Shown in pieces: positions 36,423 to 46,203 of a DNA stretch of 64,000 nt. The notes beneath the pieces are model-generated. The model ran no database searches. It was not told the DNA's origin and worked only from the letters and a program-made list of their open reading frames with translations. The DNA is from Nonomuraea sp. SYSU D8015 (GTDB lineage Bacteria; Actinomycetota; Actinomycetes; Streptosporangiales; Streptosporangiaceae), in contig NZ_VJYI01000003.1 in assembly GCF_008065375.1 (NCBI RefSeq), positions 434,001-498,000 on the forward strand. Reading direction: 5' to 3'. How positions within the stretch are numbered: the stretch's first letter is position 1; each line of letters starts with the position of its first letter. The position numbers and the translations under genes were made by a program.

Positions 36423-36479
36423 ACGCACAACCTGTCAAAACATACGGTAAAAGCGAAAGGCACCAAAGGGAGTCCAGTC

Positions 36480-39400
36480 ATGGACGTCAGCCGGCGGCAG
36501 TTCCTGAGCATCGGCCCGGCAGGGGCGCTCGGCGGCTCGGCCCTGGGGTTCGACCTGACCGAATCGATCAGGGTCAAGCAGCGGTTACGCATCGGGGGTT
36601 CCACCGTCTCCCACTCGCTGTGCCCGTACTGCGCCGTCGGATGCTCGCTCATCGCCCATACCAGGAAGACCGCGGGCGGCAAGACGGAGTTGCTGCAGAT
36701 CGAGGGCGACCCCGACAGCCCGGTCAACGAGGGCACGCTCTGCCCGAAGGGCGCGACGTCGCTCCAACTGGCCGTCTCGCGAAGACGCGTGCCGCACCCG
36801 CTCTACCGCGCGCCGGGCGCGACCGGATGGAAGCAGGTCTCCTGGGAGTTCGCGCTCGACCGGCTCGCCAGGAACATCAAGGCCTCGCGTGACGCCACGT
36901 TCGTCACCCAGGACGCCGACGGCAACGTCGTCAACCGCTGCGAGGGCATCGCCTTCGCGGGCGGGGCGGCGTTCAGCTCCGAAGAGGGATATCTCGCCAC
37001 CAAGCTGATGAGGGGGTTGGGCCTGGTTCACCTCGAACAACAGGCCCGTGTTTGACACGGTCCCACGGTGGTCAGTTTGGCCGCCACGTTCGGCCGAGGG
37101 GCCATGACCAACCATTGGCGTGACATCAGGCATGCCGACCTGATCCTCGTCAACGGCGCCAACCCGGCCGAGGCCCACCCGGTGGGCTTCCGCTGGCTCA
37201 TGCGCGCCAAGCTCGACCGCGGCGCGAAGATCATCCACGCCGACCCGCGGTTCACGAGGACGTCCGCCGTCGCCGACACATACGTCCGCATCCGCACCGG
37301 AACGGACGTCGCCTACTTCGGCGGCCTCATCAATTACATCCTGCAGAACCGCCTCTACCACGACGAGTACGTGCGCTGGGCCACCAACGCCGGCTTCGTC
37401 GTCAAGGAGGGGTACGCCTTCAAGGACGGCATGTTCAACGGCTACGACCAGGAGCAGGGCGTCTACAACACCAAGCTCTGGGCGTACGAGACCGACGACG
37501 AGGGCCACGCCAGGATCGACCTCGACCACCCGCGCTCCGTCATCAACCTGCTCCGCGCCCACTACCAGCGTTACGACCCCGACACGGTCGCCCGCATCAC
37601 CGGCATCCCGCGCGAGCAGTTCCTCCAGGTGGCCAGGCAGGTCGGCGAGATGGGCCGCCCGGACAAGGTCATGACCATCGTGTACGCCGTCGGCCTCACC
37701 CACCACACCACCGGCGTGCAGCTCATCCGCTCCGGCGCCCTCCTGCAACTGCTGCTCGGCAACATGGGCCGCCCCGGCGGCGGCATGAACGCCGAACGCG
37801 GCCACGCCAACATCCAGGGCAACACCGACCACGCCATCTCGTGGGACATCCTCCCCGGCTACCTGCGCATCCCGGCCCCGGGGCAGAAGGACATCAAGGC
37901 GTACCTGGACGAGAGCGCCAGCGTCAAGCAGCACCCCAGAGCGGTGAACTTCTTCGGCGAGAACTACCGCCGCTACCTGGTCAGCCTCCTCAAGGCCTGG
38001 TACGGCGAGGCCGCCACGAAGGACAACGAGTTCGCCTTCGACTACCTGCCCAAGCCCGCCGCCAACGCCTCCTGGATCTCGATCTTCGACCAGGCGCTCC
38101 GGGGAAAGATGCAGGGCATCCTGCTGTCGGGGATGACCGCGACCAGCATCGGCCCTGACTCCAACCAGGTCCTCCAGGCGCTGTCGAACCTCAAGTGGCT
38201 GTGCGTGATGGACCCGTTCGCCACCACCAGCTCGGAGTTCTGGCGGGCGCCCGGCATGGACCCGGCGAAGATCCAGACCGAGGTGTTCATGCTCCCGGCC
38301 ACCCACTGGATCGAGAAGGACGGCTCGTTCACCAACAGCGGCCGCTGGGCGCAGTGGAAGGACCAGGTGCTGCCGCCGGAGGGCGAGGCCAGGCACGACC
38401 ACTGGATCCTGGCCGAGCTGTTCCTGCGGGTCAGGGACCTGTACGAGACCCAGGGCGGCAAGTTCCCCGACCCCGTGCTGAAGATGGCCCTCCCCTACCG
38501 GAACCCGAGGAAGCCGGAGCTGGACGAGATCGCCCAGGAGATCAACGGCCGGGACCTGCGGACCGGCAAACGCCTGTCCACCTTCGTGGACCTCAAGGAC
38601 GACGGCACCACCAGCGCCGGCGACTGGATCTACACCGGCCACTACCCGGAGGAGGGCAACCTCACCAAGCGCCGCGACGGCGTCCAGGACCCCGGCAGAA
38701 ACGACCCCACCGGCATGGGCTTCTACCCGAACTGGGCGTGGAGCTGGCCCGCCAACCGCCGCATCCTCTACAACCGGGCCTCCGCCGACGAGAACGGCCG
38801 GCCGTGGGATCCCGAACGTCCCGGCATCGCCTGGGAGAACGGCCAGTGGGCAGGCGACGTGCCCGACTACCCGCCGACGACCGGGCCGGGGCCCGACGCG
38901 CCGCTGCCGTTCATCATGACCGGAGAGGGCGTGGGCCGCCTGTTCAGCAACGCGGTGGCGGACGGGCCGTTCCCCGAGCACTACGAGCCCATCGAGTCGC
39001 CGATCGCCAACCCGCTGCACCCGCAGGTGTCGGCGACGCCCGTGGCCTTCAGGTACGACGAGCGGGCCGGACGGCCGAACCGCTTCGGCACCCCGGCCGA
39101 CTATCCGTACGTCGCGACGTCGTACCGGCTGACCGAGCACGAGCACTACGTCACCCAGAACGTCGAGCACCTGGTCCAGCTGCAGCCGGAGGCGTTCGTC
39201 GAGGTGCCCGCCGGGCTGGCCCGCGAGAAGGGCATCGCGACCGGCGACCGGGTGCGGGTCTCGTCCAGGCGCGGCAAGCTCGAGGTGCGGGCCGTGGTGA
39301 CCAACCGGCTCGGGCCGCTGAACGTGGACGGGCGCACGGTGTACCAGATCGGCATCCCCATCCACTGGGGGTTCGTGGGCATCAACACCGGTCAGCACTG

Positions 39401-39491
39401 GCTGGCCAACGCCCTCACCCCGTTCGTGGGGGACGCGAGCGCGCGAACGCCCGAGTACAAGGCGTTCCTCGTCGACATCGAGAAGATCTGA
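36480..39491 (+). CDS. fdhA: Formate dehydrogenase catalytic subunit containing selenocysteine (UGA at codon 192)
   Basis: 1003 residues when the in-frame TGA (37053-37055) is read as Sec. The N-terminus has a Tat signal (SRRQFLSIG), so the enzyme is exported folded with cofactor. Then comes the [4Fe-4S] motif C48-x2-C51-x3-C55...C88 (CPYCAVGC, GTLCPKG). ARV-U-HGPTVVSLAATFGRG is the molybdenum/tungsten active site where Sec binds the metal. The molybdopterin-binding C-terminal domain includes VEVPAGLAREKGIATGDRVRV. An SD-like AAAGGGAG precedes ATG 36480. fdhE starts at its stop (TGATG). Reaction: formate to CO2 with electrons passed to FdhB. Confidence 0.96.
37067..37085 (+). promoter_or_regulatory. 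SECIS-like hairpin downstream of the fdhA UGA
   Basis: Starting 11 nt after the UGA, GGTGG (37067-37071) pairs with CCGCC (37081-37085) around the 9-nt loop TCAGTTTGG. Bacterial SECIS elements are short stem-loops at this distance inside the coding sequence, recognised by SelB. The pairing includes one G-U pair. The exact bulged U and loop G-U contacts are not proven by inspection. Confidence 0.65.
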
Positions 39492-40261
39492 TGTTCGCCA
39501 GGGATCGGGTCAGGGCCGGGGAGCTGCGGGAGCGGTATCCGCACGCGGCTGAGGTCCTCCGGCTCTACCTCGCGCTGGTGGAGGTGTGGGAGTTGGTACG
39601 CGAGCGCGTGCCGGCCGACGGGACGGTGGAGTGGGCGCGGTCGTACGTCCTGCCCCGCGTCGTCGAGGCCACCGCCGCCCACGGCCCGCCCCTCCTGGCC
39701 GCGGCGGTCGCCGGGACCAGGGCCGGCGGCGACGGCCTGCTCCACGCCTGGCTCGCGCACGACGAGGATCTCACGCCCGTCGAGCGCTACCTCGCCCGCG
39801 CCACCATGCGCGTCGTCCCCGTCCAGCCGATCCCCGCCACCAATCCGGGCGGCTGCCCGGCCTGCGGCGGCCCGCCGCAGGTCAGCTACCGCACCGCCGG
39901 CGACGACCCCCTGGTCAGCGGCCGGCGCATGCTGCAGTGCGCCCGCTGCGCACACGAGTGGAGCTTCTCCGCCACGACCTGCCCCAACTGCGGCGAGACC
40001 GGCGAACGCACCCTCCACGCCGAAGCGGGCGCGGAACCCGTGGGACCGCGGATCGGCCGCGGCGCCGCGGCGGACAGCTCGGTGTTCCCGCATCTGCGGG
40101 CCGAGTCCTGCGAGACCTGTCACCACTACCTGATCGACGTCGACCTGGGCCGCGACCCGAGGGCCGTGCCGCCGGTCGACGAACTCGCCGCGGTGCCCAT
40201 CGACCTGCACATGGCCGACCAGGGCTACACCAAGATCACGCCCAACCTGATGGGGTTCTGA
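39491..40261 (+). CDS. fdhE: Formate dehydrogenase accessory protein FdhE
   Basis: A 256-aa cytosolic maturation factor. Four CxxC pairs form two rubredoxin-like metal sites: CPACGG, CARCAHEWSF, CPNCGE and CETCHHY, followed by the typical C-terminal LIDVDLGRDPRAVPPVDELAAV. The family binds FDH catalytic subunits before Tat export. ATG 39491 shares one base with the fdhA stop (TGATG). The N-terminal helical part is short compared with enterobacterial FdhE. Confidence 0.93.
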   Translation: MFARDRVRAGELRERYPHAAEVLRLYLALVEVWELVRERVPADGTVEWARSYVLPRVVEATAAHGPPLLAAAVAGTRAGGDGLLHAWLAHDEDLTPVERYLARATMRVVPVQPIPATNPGGCPACGGPPQVSYRTAGDDPLVSGRRMLQCARCAHEWSFSATTCPNCGETGERTLHAEAGAEPVGPRIGRGAAADSSVFPHLRAESCETCHHYLIDVDLGRDPRAVPPVDELAAVPIDLHMADQGYTKITPNLMGF

Positions 40262-40262
40262 G

Positions 40263-41078
40263 ATGCCGCACATCACACCGGGCCAGGCGTACGGGTTCTT
40301 CACCGACACCAGCGTGTGCATCGGCTGCAAGGCCTGCGAGGTGGCCTGCAAGCAGTGGAACCAGCTGGAGGGCAACGCGCCGTCGTTCCTGGACGGCTTC
40401 GACAACACCGGCAGGCTGGACGCCGAGAACTGGCGGCACGTGCAGTTCCACGACGACGTGCCCGACGAGACCCTCTCCGAGGGCAACGGCAAGGCGTGGC
40501 TGCTGATGTCGGACGTCTGCAAGCACTGCAAGCAGGCCAGCTGCATGGAGGTCTGCCCGACGAACGCCATCATCCGCACGGAGTTCGACAGCGTCTTCAT
40601 CCAGCCGGACGTGTGCAACGGCTGCCGCAACTGCATCGCGGCCTGCCCGTACGACGTGATCGGCGCCAGCCACACCACCGGCATCGCGCAGAAGTGCACC
40701 CTGTGCTACGACCGCCTCCAGAACGACATGACGCCCGCCTGCGCCAAGGCCTGCCCCACCGAGTCGATCAAGTTCGGCCCGGTCGAGGAGCTGCGCCGGA
40801 CGGCCGTGGAGCGCCTGCAAACGCTGCACGCCCAGGGCGTCACCCAGGCGAGCTTGTACGGCCACGACGAGAAGGTGTACGGCGGGCTGAACGCGTTCTT
40901 CCTGCTCATGGACAAGCCCGAGAAGTACGGCCTGCCGGACGAGCGCAACGCCGTCCTGCCCAGCCGCAACAACGCCGGCGGCTACCTGACCGCCGCCGTC
41001 ACCGCGGTCCTGGGCGTGCTCGGCGGCCTGATCGCGCTGCGCCGTCGCAGGGAGAAGGTGAGTTCGGAAGATGGGTGA
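40263..41078 (+). CDS. fdhB: Formate dehydrogenase iron-sulfur subunit FdhB
   Basis: A 271-aa electron-transfer protein with four [4Fe-4S] cysteine clusters: CIGCKACEVACKQW, CKHCKQASCMEVCP, CNGCRNCIAACPYD and CTLCYDRL...CAKACP. A C-terminal single membrane helix (YLTAAVTAVLGVLGGLIAL) ends in a basic RRRRE tail, anchoring it as in FdnH/FdoH. No own signal peptide, so it is probably exported with FdhA by the Tat 'hitchhiker' route. Overlaps the NrfD-like gene by 8 bp. Confidence 0.95.
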   Translation: MPHITPGQAYGFFTDTSVCIGCKACEVACKQWNQLEGNAPSFLDGFDNTGRLDAENWRHVQFHDDVPDETLSEGNGKAWLLMSDVCKHCKQASCMEVCPTNAIIRTEFDSVFIQPDVCNGCRNCIAACPYDVIGASHTTGIAQKCTLCYDRLQNDMTPACAKACPTESIKFGPVEELRRTAVERLQTLHAQGVTQASLYGHDEKVYGGLNAFFLLMDKPEKYGLPDERNAVLPSRNNAGGYLTAAVTAVLGVLGGLIALRRRREKVSSEDG

Positions 41079-41973
41079 CGTCCAGCATTTCGCCGGCCCG
41101 CCCGACTGGCTGTGGTACATCCTGGCGTACTTCTTCCTCGCGGGCCTGTCCGGCGGCTCGTACGTGCTCGCCACCCTGCTCCGGCTGCGCGGCGCCCCCG
41201 GCGACGAGCCGATGGCGAGGATCGGCTACTACATCGCGTTCCCGCCGATGGTGCTCGCCCCGATTCTCCTGGCCCTCGACCTCGGACAGCCGCTGCGCTT
41301 CTGGCACATGCTCTGGAACACCACGCCCGGCCATCCGGGGGTCAACTTCAAGTACTGGTCGCCGATGTCGATCGGCTCGTGGGCGCTGATCGTCTTCGGC
41401 GCCGTCACCACGGTCTCCTTCGCCGCCTCCCTCGTCCGCGACGGCAAGCTCCGCCTGCCCCTGGTGACCTGGCTCGACAACCGCCCGTTCAACGTCTTCG
41501 GCTCGCTGTTCGGCCTGTTCATCGCCGGCTACACCGGCGTGCTGCTGTCGGTGTCGAACCAGCCGGTGTGGAGCGACACGTGGGCGCTCGGCGGCCTGTT
41601 CCTGGCCTCCGGCCTGGCCGGCTCGGCCGCGCTGATGCTGCTGCTGACCCGCTTCCGCCCGGAGGCGCGGCCCAGCGCCGGGATGTTGTCGGTCTCCGAG
41701 CGGCTGTACGCGCTGCTGGAGCTGGCGCTGATCGCGGTGTTCGCGCTGACGCTGATCGCGGCGGGCACCCAGGGCCAGGTGTTCGGCCTGCCCTGGCTCG
41801 TGCTGTGGCTGGTCGTCCTGGCGGGCCTGATCCCGGGGCTGTACGGCCTGGCCACCGAGCGTCTGTCGCCGAACGGCGCGGCGGCCCTGCGCCACTCCCT
41901 GGCCGTGCCGCTGCTGGTGCTGGCCGGCGTGCTGGCCCTCCGCGCCGCCGTGATCTTCAGCATCCAGGTGTGA
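41071..41973 (+). CDS. NrfD/PsrC-type membrane subunit of formate dehydrogenase
   Basis: A 300-aa integral membrane protein with about eight hydrophobic segments, beginning WLWYILAYFFLAGLSGGSYV, which matches the NrfD (polysulfide reductase) family. LDLGQPLRFWHML and the following Gly/Trp loops are typical quinone-site regions. It replaces the b-type cytochrome FdnI used in E. coli and would pass electrons to menaquinone. Final gene of the fdh operon; a strong hairpin follows. Confidence 0.9.
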   Translation: MGDVQHFAGPPDWLWYILAYFFLAGLSGGSYVLATLLRLRGAPGDEPMARIGYYIAFPPMVLAPILLALDLGQPLRFWHMLWNTTPGHPGVNFKYWSPMSIGSWALIVFGAVTTVSFAASLVRDGKLRLPLVTWLDNRPFNVFGSLFGLFIAGYTGVLLSVSNQPVWSDTWALGGLFLASGLAGSAALMLLLTRFRPEARPSAGMLSVSERLYALLELALIAVFALTLIAAGTQGQVFGLPWLVLWLVVLAGLIPGLYGLATERLSPNGAAALRHSLAVPLLVLAGVLALRAAVIFSIQV

Positions 41974-42015
41974 CTCACCGAGGCTCTGGGACCCTGCCGC
42001 CCTGGGGCGACGGGA

Positions 42016-42062
42016 TGGCCACCGGCGCCCCTAGCAAGGGAATCCCGGGACGCCGGTGGCCA
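42016..42062. terminator. Bidirectional hairpin between the fdh operon and the NDH-2-like gene
   Basis: A perfect 12-bp inverted repeat, TGGCCACCGGCG (42016-42027) and CGCCGGTGGCCA (42051-42062), encloses a 23-nt loop in the gap between convergent genes. No U-tract, as usual for actinomycete terminators. Confidence 0.65.
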
Positions 42063-42068
42063 GGTGGG

Positions 42069-43190
42069 TCAGGCGGCCGGCTCGGCCTCCTCGGGGACGT
42101 CGAAGTGGGCGGTGCTCCGGTCGACGAACATGGCGCGGCCCTTGATGTCGGAGGTGGCCTCGGGGCCGACGATGCCGTCGTGGCCGGGCAGCTGACCGGC
42201 GCCGCCCTCGGGGCCGAGCGGGACGAGGACGACGGGCGGCTGGCGTTCGTAGGCGGTCAGCCGGCCTTCGCCGGTGATGAGCGTGCGGAGGTTGCCGGCG
42301 AGCACTTCGCCCTGCAGCCGGGCGAAGCCGGCCATGTTCCGGTCGGCGTCGGCGATGTCGCCGATGGCGAAGACCCGGTCGTGGCCGTGGACCCGCAGGT
42401 GCTCGTCGACCCGCAGGTATCCCTGGTCGTCGCGGGCCTCGGCGAGGGAGCCGCGCAGGTAGTCGGTGTGCAGGCCGACGCCGAAGCAGCGGAACCAGAT
42501 GTCGCCGGTCAGCTGCTCGCCCGCCTCCGTGGTGACGGCGACCGGCGCGGCGGTGGCGGGGGCGGCGTCCGGGAGGTCGCGCAGGGGACTGCCGAGTTTG
42601 AGCTCGACCCCGAGCTTGTCCAGCTGGGCGCGGAGTTCGTCGCGGAGCGCCTGGTCGAACGGGCCCGTCAGGATGTCGGGTGCGACGTCGGCGAGGGTGA
42701 CGTGCTTGTCGGGGAAGGCGGACTTGATCTCTCCCGCGAGTTCGAGGCCGACGGGGCCGGCTCCGATCAGCAGCACCCGCCGCGCCCCGGACAGTGCCTG
42801 GTGCGCCTCCCTGGCCCGGGCCTTGGCCGTCTCGGCGGCCGGCTCCTCGATCTTGGCGGGGAACGGATAGGACGAGCCGGTCGCCAGCACCAGGTAGTCG
42901 GGCTCCAGCCGCGTCCCGGAGGCGAGCGTGACCTGCCGTCCGTCCACGGCCACGGCGCGGTCGCGCAGGAACCGCCCGTTGGCGAGCAGCCGCCGGTAGG
43001 GCAGGAAGATCCGGTCCAGCCAGTCGGGCTCCACCAGGGCTCGCAGGGCGGCGAGGTTGTGCATGAAGGAGTCCGAGGGGTCGACGAGGGTCACGTCGGC
43101 GACGTCGTCGAGCAGTTTGGCCACCGTGTGGCCGCCGTACCCGCCGCCCAGGACCACCACGCTCGGCCGTCCACCAGCATTCTCGGTCAT
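42069..43190 (-). CDS. NAD(P)/FAD-dependent oxidoreductase, NDH-2/AIF-like
   Basis: A 373-aa two-dinucleotide-binding-domain flavoprotein. FAD site VVVLGGGYGGHTVAKLL; second Rossmann motif RRVLLIGAGPVGLELAGEIK; FAD-binding C-terminal motif VFAIGDIADADRN. No membrane helix is obvious. Related proteins oxidise NAD(P)H with quinone-like acceptors. ATG 43190 is preceded by AGGAG. It is divergent from an HxlR regulator, which probably controls it in response to quinones or electrophiles (inference). Confidence 0.9.
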   Translation of the reverse strand: MTENAGGRPSVVVLGGGYGGHTVAKLLDDVADVTLVDPSDSFMHNLAALRALVEPDWLDRIFLPYRRLLANGRFLRDRAVAVDGRQVTLASGTRLEPDYLVLATGSSYPFPAKIEEPAAETAKARAREAHQALSGARRVLLIGAGPVGLELAGEIKSAFPDKHVTLADVAPDILTGPFDQALRDELRAQLDKLGVELKLGSPLRDLPDAAPATAAPVAVTTEAGEQLTGDIWFRCFGVGLHTDYLRGSLAEARDDQGYLRVDEHLRVHGHDRVFAIGDIADADRNMAGFARLQGEVLAGNLRTLITGEGRLTAYERQPPVVLVPLGPEGGAGQLPGHDGIVGPEATSDIKGRAMFVDRSTAHFDVPEEAEPAA

Positions 43191-43287
43191 CAGCTTCTCT
43201 CCTAGCTAGCTTTCGCGGTGTCGCTAGGCTATTCATACTTACTTCGAAAATCAAAGCGGCATGGAATCTGCTAGCCTGGGAGGAGCC
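43191..43287. promoter_or_regulatory. Divergent control region between the NDH-2-like and HxlR genes
   Basis: A 97-bp AT-richer spacer. CATACTTACTTCGAAAATC contains the palindrome TTCGAA and ACTTACTT-type half-sites, reminiscent of HxlR/MarR operators. A CTAGCTAG palindrome lies nearer to the NDH-2-like gene. Both genes would be controlled here. Confidence 0.4.
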
Positions 43288-43632
43288 ATGGCGACGATCT
43301 CTTCCCACGACGCGGACACCTGCCGGCGCAGTGACGCCGCACTGACGCGCGCCTTCCGGCTGCTCGGGAAGCGCTGGAGCGGCGTCGTCCTGGGCAGCCT
43401 CAACGTCGGTCCCGCGGGGTTCCGCGAGCTGTCACGGGCCATCGAGGGGGTCAGCGACTCGGTGCTGTCCGAACGGCTGTCCGAGCTGACCAAGGCGGGG
43501 TTGATCGCCCGCACCGTCGACGCGGGGCCACCGGTCACGGTCTCCTACGAGCTGACCGAGAGCGGCCGGGCGCTCATGCCCGCCCTCGACCAGATCTCGG
43601 AGTGGGCTCGGGAACACCTCCCGCAGGAGTGA
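43288..43632 (+). CDS. HxlR-family transcriptional regulator
   Basis: A 114-aa winged-helix protein. The start is ATG 43288 with an ideal GGGAGGAG site; the longer ORF from 43261 is unlikely. Family pattern: a near-N-terminal Cys (DADTCRRSDAALTRAF), LLGKRWSGVVLGSL, FRELSRAIEGVSDSVLSERLSELTKAGLI and the wing with VSYELTESGRALMP. The conserved Cys is often the redox sensor in this family. Divergent from an oxidoreductase gene, its probable target. Confidence 0.92.
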   Translation: MATISSHDADTCRRSDAALTRAFRLLGKRWSGVVLGSLNVGPAGFRELSRAIEGVSDSVLSERLSELTKAGLIARTVDAGPPVTVSYELTESGRALMPALDQISEWAREHLPQE

Positions 43633-43758
43633 CGCGCCCCCTGGTGCGGATCGCGAGCGGAGCCGGCGCAAGGTCGGCGACGTGCCGGCCGACTTCGAGC
43701 ACCTCCGGCACGTGGTCCAGGCAGGCGCGATCGTGTCGTGATGCGTACCGTGTGAAAG

Positions 43759-44559
43759 GTGACCACGTCGCTGACGCGTACCGCACTCGTGATCGTCGCG
43801 GTGGCGGTCGTGCTGCTCGGACTGCTGTGGTTGTTCCAGCGGCAGCTCATCTACCTGCCCGACCGGCGGCCGGCGCCGCCGGCCGGCGAGGTCGTCCCAG
43901 GGGCGCGGGACGTGTCGTTCACCACGCGGGACGGCCTGCGCCTCCGCGCCTGGTACGTGCCCGGCCACCGCGACGTGACCGTGCTGGTCATGGGCGGGAA
44001 CGCGGGCAACAGGCTGCATCGCGCGCCGCTGGCCAGGGCGCTGGCGGCGCACGGGCTGCCGGTGCTGCTCATGGACTACCGCGGCTACGGCGGCAACCCG
44101 GGCAGCCCGACCGAGGAGGGGCTGTACCTCGACGCGCTGGCCGCCCGGCAGTTCCTGGGCGACGGGCGGGTGATCTACTTCGGCGAGAGCCTGGGGGCGG
44201 CGGTGGCGACCCGGCTGGCGCTGGAGCACCCGCCGGAGGGGCTGGTGCTGCGCTCGCCGTTCACCGACCTGGCGGCGGCGGGGCAGGTCAACTACCCGTT
44301 CCTGCCGGTGCGGCTGCTGCTGCGCGACCGGTTCCCCGTGTCCGAGCGGCTCGCGACCGTGAAGGTGCCGACCGTGGTCGTGTACGGCACCCGCGACACG
44401 ATCGTGCCCGCGCGGCTGAGCAGGGAGGTCGCCAAGGCCGCCGGCGGCCAGGTGACGACCGTCGAGATGGCCGGGGCGGGGCACAACGACCTGTCCATGC
44501 TCAACGGTGACGCGCTCATCCGCGCCGTGGTGGAGCTGGCCGGGCGGGGCTCGCACTAG
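43759..44559 (+). CDS. Alpha/beta hydrolase, membrane-anchored (BEM46/FrsA-like)
   Basis: A 266-aa protein with an N-terminal membrane helix (TALVIVAVAVVLLGLLWLF) and the hydrolase core outside. The oxyanion region is VLVMGGNAGNR, then MDYRGYGGNPGSPTEEGL, nucleophile elbow YFGESLGAAVA (Ser), and Asp in YGTRDTIVP with His in GAGHNDL. This order is typical of the BEM46/YqkD group. Substrate unknown. Start GTG 43759; the preceding 127 bp contain no gene. Confidence 0.88.
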   Translation: MTTSLTRTALVIVAVAVVLLGLLWLFQRQLIYLPDRRPAPPAGEVVPGARDVSFTTRDGLRLRAWYVPGHRDVTVLVMGGNAGNRLHRAPLARALAAHGLPVLLMDYRGYGGNPGSPTEEGLYLDALAARQFLGDGRVIYFGESLGAAVATRLALEHPPEGLVLRSPFTDLAAAGQVNYPFLPVRLLLRDRFPVSERLATVKVPTVVVYGTRDTIVPARLSREVAKAAGGQVTTVEMAGAGHNDLSMLNGDALIRAVVELAGRGSH

Positions 44560-44637
44560 GCGGAGGGCGTCGGCGCGTGTACGGTCGGGGCGCCCACTCG
44601 TGTACGGTCAGGGCGCTCCCGCCGGAAGGAGATCTCC

Positions 44638-46179
44638 GTGCGCCTCATTCCCGCCGTGACGATTCTGCTCCTCACCCTCCTGCCTGCGACCCCCGTCGCG
44701 GCCGCCGAGCCCGGCTCCGCGGCGCTCGTGCGTACCGACAAGGGAGTCGTCAAAGGCGAGGTGCTTCAGGACCATCGGGCGTTCCGGGGCATCCCGTTCG
44801 CCGAGCCGCCCGTCGGCGAGCTGCGCTGGAAGGCGCCGCGACCGGCCCGGCCGTGGGCGGGCGTCCGTGACGCGACCGTGCCCGGCAGCCAGTGCGCGCA
44901 GGCCGCGACCCCGTACGGCGGCCAGACGACGTACGTCGAGGACTGCCTCTACCTCAACGTCACCACCCCGCTCCGCGGCCGGAAGCTGCCGGTCATGGTC
45001 TGGGTGCACGGCGGCAACAACGTCAGCGGCACCGGCGCGATCTACAACGCCGCCAAGCTCGCCGTGGACGGCGACGTCGTGGTCGTGACCGTCAACTACC
45101 GGCTCGGCGTGCTCGGCTGGCTGGCGCACCCGGCGCTGGAGGCGGGCGAGCGCTACCAGGCCGGCAACTACGGGCTGCTCGACCAGCAGGCGGCGCTGCG
45201 CTGGGTGCGGCGCAACATCGCGGCCTTCGGCGGCGACCCGGGCAACGTGACGTTGTTCGGCGAGTCCGCCGGCTCCGCCGACATCTGCGCCAACCTGGCC
45301 TCCCCGACCGCGGCCGGGCTGTTCCACAAGGCCATCGGCCAGAGTTACGGCTGCGCCTATCCGACGCGCACCGAGCAGGGGGCGGAGGCGGCCGGGGCCG
45401 CGTTCGCCGGGTCCGTGGGCTGCGCCGCCGACGCCGCCGCGTGCCTGCGGGCGCTGCCGGTCAAGACGCTGCTGGAGGCGTACCAGGAGCAGAATCCGTA
45501 CCCGGTGGCCGGCGGCGATCACGTGCTGCCCGTGCAGCCGCGGGCGGCGTTCGAGAGCGGCCGGTTCAACCGGGTGCCGGTGATGCACGGCAACACGCTG
45601 GACGAGATGCGGCTGTTCGTCTCCCTGCTCTACCCGCAGCCGATCACGGTGGAGGAGTACGAGGCGTTCGTGCGGGAGTCGTACGGTCCTGCGGCGGACC
45701 AGGTCCTGGCCCGCTACCCGGCCGCCGCCTATCCGGACTTGAGGATCGCCGTGGCCACCCTGCAGACCGACTTCGGGACGCCGCTGGCGACGTGCGGGCA
45801 CGTGGACGCGCTTGAGCTGTTCGCGCGGGCAGGGGTGCCGACGTACGGCTACCAGTTCGCCGACCGGACGGCGCCGCCGCTGATCGACGTACCGGGATTC
45901 GAGGAGGGCGCGGCGCACGGATCGGAACTGCCGTACCTGTTCCCCGGCCTGTTCGGCGGGCCGCTGGACGCGGAGCAGGCGCGGCTGTCGGACGCCATGG
46001 TGGCGTACTGGACGTCGTTCGCCAGGGACGGCCGTCCGAAGGCCGCGCAGGCACCGCAGTGGCCGCGGTTCCGCTCGCCGGGCGACGTGCTGAGCCTGGC
46101 GCCCGGGGAGGGCGGCATCCGGCCGGTGGACCCGGCGGCGCGCAGCAACTGCGCGTTCTGGGAGTCGCTCGGTTCGTGA
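44638..46179 (+). CDS. Secreted type-B carboxylesterase
   Basis: A 513-aa carboxylesterase/cholinesterase family protein. A signal peptide precedes AAAEPGS. EDCLYLNVTTP is the family signature, VWVHGGN the oxyanion loop, and FGESAGSAD holds nucleophile Ser210. Candidate Glu323 (NTLDEMRLF) and His427 (GAAHGSEL) complete the triad. Start GTG 44638 has AAGGAG upstream. The PBP-like pseudoenzyme starts 24 bp after its stop, so they may be co-transcribed. Substrate unknown. Confidence 0.92.
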   Translation: MRLIPAVTILLLTLLPATPVAAAEPGSAALVRTDKGVVKGEVLQDHRAFRGIPFAEPPVGELRWKAPRPARPWAGVRDATVPGSQCAQAATPYGGQTTYVEDCLYLNVTTPLRGRKLPVMVWVHGGNNVSGTGAIYNAAKLAVDGDVVVVTVNYRLGVLGWLAHPALEAGERYQAGNYGLLDQQAALRWVRRNIAAFGGDPGNVTLFGESAGSADICANLASPTAAGLFHKAIGQSYGCAYPTRTEQGAEAAGAAFAGSVGCAADAAACLRALPVKTLLEAYQEQNPYPVAGGDHVLPVQPRAAFESGRFNRVPVMHGNTLDEMRLFVSLLYPQPITVEEYEAFVRESYGPAADQVLARYPAAAYPDLRIAVATLQTDFGTPLATCGHVDALELFARAGVPTYGYQFADRTAPPLIDVPGFEEGAAHGSELPYLFPGLFGGPLDAEQARLSDAMVAYWTSFARDGRPKAAQAPQWPRFRSPGDVLSLAPGEGGIRPVDPAARSNCAFWESLGS

Positions 46180-46203
46180 CACCTGCCGCCGTACCATCCA
46201 CTG

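Noticed and set aside
37053..37055. TGA in fdhA considered as a nonsense mutation
   Set aside because: Position equals the active-site Sec of FDHs, the downstream frame is intact, and tRNA-Sec, selA, selB and selD are adjacent.
36585..39398. 937-aa minus-strand open frame opposite fdhA
   Set aside because: Valine/histidine/glycine-rich composition typical of antisense in GC-rich DNA; the plus strand encodes the FDH catalytic subunit.
42031..43308. 425-aa minus-strand frame overlapping the NDH-2-like gene
   Set aside because: Shadow frame rich in Arg/Pro; the flavoprotein frame contains both dinucleotide-binding motifs.
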